From: Phoronis ovalis
Lineage: Eukaryota > Phoronida > Phoronidae
Direction of reading: 5' to 3'
Assembly: GCA_028565635.1 (NCBI GenBank)
Contig: JAOXYB010033730.1
Location: 3,262 to 14,193 of the forward strand
DNA: 10,932 bases
The notes under the pieces are model-generated. The model worked only from the letters and a program-made list of their open reading frames with translations, had not been told where the DNA came from and ran no database searches. This document shows positions 6,862 through 10,932 of the stretch, in pieces. How positions within the stretch are numbered: position 1 is the first letter of the stretch; each line of letters begins with the position of its first letter. A program made the position numbers and the translations under genes.

Positions 6862-8963
6862 AAAATCAATAATGTCGGTCTATCGACGCATTGTATTATG
6901 ACTTGCATGTCAAAACAGTCTAGATTTAGTTCATCAACATTTTGCTGAAACAAATTTAATATTTCTAACCACAAACATGCATCAGTATAAACATAATGCT
7001 TTCTAATGTTTATAGCGATGTGACGTACTTAAACTCAATGAACTCGTTTATCATGGTAGGAGATCATATCCAATAGTACATTGCATGATAGGCTTATTCG
7101 CTTGCTGTAGAGATCCCTGAATTAACTACACATACCCAGTCCATCAGAATGGCCCAAGCTTATAAGAAGACAAAATACCATTATTGGAATTCCTCTGGTC
7201 CCATAAATCACATTTCTAGGATACTTGGACATCTTCATATCATATGGACCAACTAAGCAGTAGCACACAGTACACACATTGTTTATATGGCAGTTTGTAG
7301 ATATATAGCAGTACGTCTAGGAGATTTAAAACAGCAATTATGTTACATGCTTAGAAAAAGAATAAGCTTAAAGCGATATGGTATAAGGACACAATTGATT
7401 TTCCCATCCACTTCTATAGTAAATTCATCTAATTTAAATCATTACAAAAATGTCCCAAACATTGCGCGAAGAAATGACCTGTTAGGAACTGAAGATTATT
7501 ATGTATACTACTCCCAGTTAATTTTTCGTGCAGGCATGACCACCAACATTTTTCGCTATTCCACTATGTAGACTACCCCCAGGAAAATGCAACCTAACAA
7601 CTGACAAAATTCATAGCTTTGCCCTAGCTCAAATAATCCCATCAACTTTTGGTGTATTTTACTTTAAAAAGCTAATATTAGTTTCAATCTCTTGTACAGT
7701 GATTTACCTTTCAAACAGAAACAATCAAAAAAGCCAGCGCCAAGGAGGAAAAAAGAAAAAATCATAAATTTAAGGTTTTCGCACTTCTTCCAACAGGGCC
7801 AGACCACTCCGCCATCACTGTGGTTATATCAAGTGTGACCTTATGGCATATATTTAAAATATAAGTAATCTTATCTTATTCTCATTCTGTCGGTATACGT
7901 GTCCATTAAACTAGGTTCACAGTTGTACTCGATAATACGCACAAGTGTTTCTTCAGACTAAAAGCTAAGACTTAAGTATGACACATTGATCCATTGCTTA
8001 GCCTAGCTAAATACGCCCTGACCTCTGACCCCTGACCCCGTACCAAATCCTACCCCCTATCTGGTAACACAAATAAATTTGAAATTTTATAAACAAATTA
8101 TGTTTTATCACAATTACTCCAATAATAAACAGAATTCAAAAAATGAACCAGTGCTTGCAGTTATCCTAAAACAAAGACTGTTTTCCAAGTTAAACTGTAG
8201 AGACAAGTACTGCAAATTCCGTCGAAATTAAGGGGAAGATGTAAGTGTGAGGCCATGGTCAGACTCTGCAATCTATCTGAGGCCTAAAATTTTTAAATAA
8301 ACTATTATTCAGATTACGAAACAAATATTTCCCTAAATTAAAAGTTATAGCTATAGTGTTTATATTCGGCTGGTACTGCAAATAACAACAAAAAAACAGA
8401 ATGCTTCAAGAAAATGGCCACTTTTTAAAACATCAAACATTAAGCTAAAGGAAGTTTAGAATTTGACAGGGATTTGGATGCTAGGAACATACCTCAACCT
8501 TACAGTGGCAATCTTTTCAATATGTTCGTCCAGAAACATACACGTTCAACCCTAGTGGGCAATAAACAAACGATTGCTAGATAGCCAGGAGTCGGCCGAG
8601 TCGGTGGGCCTACTAAATAATTGAGATCCGTGTATATGACCCGATACTTGTTGATACATTAACATGATTGTTTTTAGTGGTAACAATTATGTTACAATAA
8701 AAAACAATATATAAAAACTTTCATATCTGATCAGACTGTGCTCGATATGCACCCTTTTAGCCCACATTATTGTGATATCTTTGTACAGAAGTCAACATAT
8801 CCACCCAATCCCTTAAAAACGACGTACTAGAAAAACTAGCCATCTTAATTATTATAAATTAAGGTATTCGTTTTAACTTAACTGGGTCATCTTGGGTTCA
8901 GTTCCGGCGAGACAAGTCAGTAAACATCTCAACTGTATCTCCCGGTTGTACTGAACAAAATAT
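6862..8963. other. Downstream or intergenic stretch, no supported gene
   Basis: No gene can be supported. The longest frame (7287-7571, 94 codons) has a weak start context and no recognisable domain. AATAAA hexamers occur at about 8073, 8123, 8296, 8563 and 8695. A tRNA A-box-like sequence (8593-8604, 11 of 12 consensus positions) and a B-box-like GGTTCAGTTCC (8895-8905) lie too far apart to form a tRNA or a tRNA-derived SINE head. The one notable regulatory-looking feature is the half-site array at 8019-8038. Confidence 0.6.
8019..8038 (-). promoter_or_regulatory. Triple nuclear-receptor half-site array (two overlapping DR1)
   Basis: TGACCT, TGACCC and TGACCC follow each other with a single C between them (8019-8024, 8026-8031, 8033-8038). 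On the minus strand this reads GGGTCA, GGGTCA, AGGTCA as direct repeats spaced by one base. DR1 is the known binding arrangement for RXR, HNF4 and COUP-TF type receptors. It could equally be a short 7-bp tandem repeat with no function. It lies about 1.3 kb downstream of the F-box stop codon and about 0.95 kb upstream of the second putative promoter. Confidence 0.45.
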
Positions 8964-9036
8964 TGACGTCATGAAAAACATCTGAATCAGTTGAGGTCAA
9001 ATATATAAATAATATAACATTTCTAAATATTGTTTA
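8964..9036 (+). promoter_or_regulatory. Possible second promoter: CRE, TATA, Inr-like
   Basis: A perfect palindromic CRE (TGACGTCA, 8964-8971) lies 32 bases upstream of TATAAATA (9004-9011). A TTTACAC start-like sequence has its A at 9036, 32 bases after the first T of the TATA box. A consensus donor AAG/GTAAGT follows at 9131/9132. This repeats the logic of the promoter at 1444-1570, but the surroundings are very AT-rich and TATA-like strings are common there. Confidence 0.25.
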
Positions 9037-9131
9037 CACATTTTTCATAGTTAGCTATGCAGCACACCAAGCTCAAATTTTGATATCGGTTAACTTATAA
9101 CTATACCTAGTATGATTATGTTCGAAACAAG

Positions 9132-10029
9132 GTAAGTAGGCAATTTACGGGAACACTTTAATTAAAATAATCGTGAATCTAACAGGAATTTAAATGCGTT
9201 CATTTAGATTGACATCAGTGGTAAAACATTAATTGAATTGTATTCGTGTATCATAGTTACTTAATCAAATAATTCAAACTTAATTAAGTTTATTTTAAAA
9301 ATGTACAGTAAATTTGGAAGATTTTTGGTCTAAATTTAATTAGTAACAAAGCACACATTCCATAGCATAAAGATGTACATTTTAGAGCATGCTTTCAGAG
9401 GAACTCAGTTTATTGTAAAATACATAATTTGCAGTAAATTTATAAAGTCAAATTAATGTCTGTAACAAGTCAGATCCGTCTACTTTCCTCATGACGGCAA
9501 AACCTGAATTTGATCAGACTACGTGCGCGCGTGCATATCTAGGAGATATTTACTTGAGCTTCCAAGTTTAGAATGTGCTAATGCTTTTGGAAACATTTTA
9601 TTTAATAGAAATATTAAATTTAAAACTTTGTGCAATGCATTCTATTATATGGAATGCGTTAATAATGCCATATGGTATATATACTTATTTGTCACAGTAT
9701 TGTCGAGAGATTGCACTGGGTACCTAATCTAATCAGTGACCTGTTACAAATCGTTACATTAAAACACAACTGACATTCTATTTTCTAGTGCCTATATATT
9801 TAGATATATTAAAACATCCTAAATTTTGTAAACAAACATTTCATCTTTTAAATTTAATTATAAAAAATAACTAATCATGTTTTACTCTATACAAATTGTA
9901 AATATTGCATACAGCTTGGTAGGAATATTAGAAAGGAACGATATGAAATGCTGTAGAAATTCATCTGAAACAAATAGCAAATTTCTTGATATTCATTTAA
10001 ATTTAAGATTTTCCGCAAAACCTCATATA
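9132..10029. other. AT-rich stretch with only speculative coding potential
   Basis: Very AT-rich. A donor-like GTAAGT lies at 9132. An open frame from about 9543 to the TAA at 9730-9732 could be its partner exon (see findings), and an ATTAAA polyA variant lies at 9758-9763. A further frame (9877-10149) runs into the 89-bp repeat and is probably not coding. No repeat or RNA gene was recognised. Confidence 0.4.
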
Positions 10030-10207
10030 TCTATACATTTCAGCTGTCTCATTATTATAAGATACAGCAATATGATAACCGTGGGTTATATACGACCCCT
10101 TTATTGTTGTGATGTGTTTCTATACATTTCAGTTGTCTCATTATTATAAGATACAGCAATATTATAACCGTGGGTTATATACGGGACCTTTACTGTTGTG
10201 ATGTATA
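10030..10207. repeat. Two tandem copies of an 89-bp unit, each with a perfect hairpin
   Basis: Copy 1 runs 10030-10118 and copy 2 10119 to about 10207. Both share CTATACATTTCAG, TGTCTCATTATTATAAGATA and GGGTTATATACG, with a few substitutions (for example GACCCC against GGGACC after TATAC). Each contains ATAACC-GTG-GGTTAT, a perfect 6-bp stem with a 3-base loop (10075-10089 and 10164-10178), and in copy 2 the stem extends to 7 bp. The unit sits about 100 bases left of the foldback element and may belong to the same mobile sequence, but I see no clear homology between them. Confidence 0.9.
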
Positions 10208-10310
10208 TAGTTTCTGTCTCGATGGAAATAATAATGATAACAGTTAATACCGTATTAATATTAAAGTATCAGTTCTGGTGTGTTTTCATATTATTATTAT
10301 TACTACTAAA

Positions 10311-10773
10311 ACGAAATGCGACCCTCTGATATAGTGGTATTTCGTGTGTGATGTCGCATCTGTTGTAATGAGGACATTAGTTTATAATGCAGAGAAGGTA
10401 TTACCGCTTTTAAGTTATAGCTTCAACCGCGCATATGGTGTCAACACGCGTGTACAAATGGTATACTATACGAAACACAAAAATGATTATATTTCTTTTG
10501 TGATACAATTAGAATTTACCATTTTAGCTCTGAATTTATATCTTTATGTGCAGTAATGTTTTAGTATTTATATCAACATTCGCATTTAAGAACGCGAACA
10601 TTTTGTGATGATATAATCATTTATAGATTTAGCTTTCTCAAAGATTCCTGCTGCGGTTCAAGCTAATGCGGCATTGCCTTGGCTGCTTGACTTATGTCCT
10701 CATCAAATAATGTGACGTCACAAACGACATACCACTATATCACCGTATATCACAGGGTCACACTTCTTTGCAA
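10311..10773. mobile_element. MITE-like foldback element with arms of about 120 bp
   Basis: The left arm (about 10311-10433) and right arm (about 10649-10773) are imperfect reverse complements. On the left, GCGACCCTCTGATATAGTGG and later ATGAGGACATTAG and AGCTTCAACCGC. On the right, read in reverse complement, GTGACCCTGTGATA, TGATATAGTGGTATGTCG, ATGAGGACATAAG and AGCTTGAACCGC. The right arm has about 10 extra bases (a repeated GTGATATACG segment). The interior (about 215 bases) has no coding capacity beyond a 70-codon frame that starts inside the left arm. This fits a non-autonomous DNA transposon relic. No clean target-site duplication was found (CTAAAA occurs at both sides but not at matching distances), so the family is not assigned. 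Confidence 0.75.
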
Positions 10774-10932
10774 ACGATGCTAAAACATGTACAGAACGAT
10801 GGGATTCTACTGAAGAGATGTGTGTTACTCATACAGCAAATATTACACACAACAATTTTGTTATGCTTGTAGATCATACAGTGTACTTTAGATTGTGATG
10901 TGTTTATTTTGCTTGTGCTAACCTGCAGATAT

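Noticed and set aside
7287-7571. 94-codon + strand frame
   Set aside because: Poor start context, no domain and no acceptor or donor support; the length is within chance expectation for the window.
8593-8604. tRNA A-box-like sequence (possible tRNA or SINE head)
   Set aside because: No B box within the 30-90 bases required and no cloverleaf arms visible.
8895-8905. B-box-like GGTTCAGTTCC
   Set aside because: One mismatch to consensus, no A box upstream at a usable distance, and no poly-A or repeat tail; probably chance or a very old SINE.
9877-10149. 90-codon + strand frame
   Set aside because: It runs into the 89-bp tandem repeat and has no domain; the repeat explains part of its openness.
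10344-10556. 70-codon + strand frame
   Set aside because: It starts inside the left arm of the foldback element and shows no transposase-like or other motif.

Overview
The window looks like AT-rich nuclear DNA from an animal, most likely an invertebrate. It has spliceosomal introns with GTAAGT-type donors and pyrimidine-tract/AG acceptors, a TATA/initiator core promoter, long gene-poor stretches, and short tandem and inverted repeats. I see no bacterial operon structure, no rRNA or tRNA gene, no CRISPR array and no recognisable transposase or reverse transcriptase. The phylum cannot be fixed from what is visible.

The one convincing protein-coding gene is on the + strand. It encodes an F-box protein with degenerate leucine-rich repeats, the FBXL-type substrate adaptor of SCF ubiquitin ligases. 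I model it as four exons. A putative non-coding exon 1 (about 1512-1570) lies below an octamer/GC-box/TATA/Inr promoter (1444-1515) and ends in a consensus donor. Exon 2 (4265-5138) holds the start codon, the F-box and the first LRRs. Exon 3 (5741-5969) and exon 4 (6509-6710) hold the remaining LRRs. The coding phases fit at both coding junctions, giving 428 codons plus stop. Reading only the longest open frame would give a 333-residue protein whose last 48 residues are retained-intron sequence.

The most interesting local feature is a 37-bp tandem duplication at the end of exon 2 (5132-5205). It duplicates the 5' splice site itself, giving two identical donors 37 nt apart. The proximal donor keeps the frame into exon 3. 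The distal donor shifts it and gives an early stop upstream of the last junction. Just after the gene's stop, a decayed copy of part of exon 4 (about 6747-6830) still reads as a related peptide.

Layout: 1-98, 21-bp tandem repeat; 99-1443, no supported gene; 1444-1570, promoter and exon 1; 1571-4264, large first intron with several inverted repeats and a possible retroelement tail; 4265-6861, gene body, decayed exon copy and weak polyA signal; 6862-8963, no supported gene but a triple nuclear-receptor-type half-site array at 8019-8038; 8964-9763, a speculative second promoter and two-exon small gene; 10030-10207, two copies of an 89-bp repeat, each with a perfect hairpin; 10311-10773, a foldback/MITE-like element with arms of about 120 bp.
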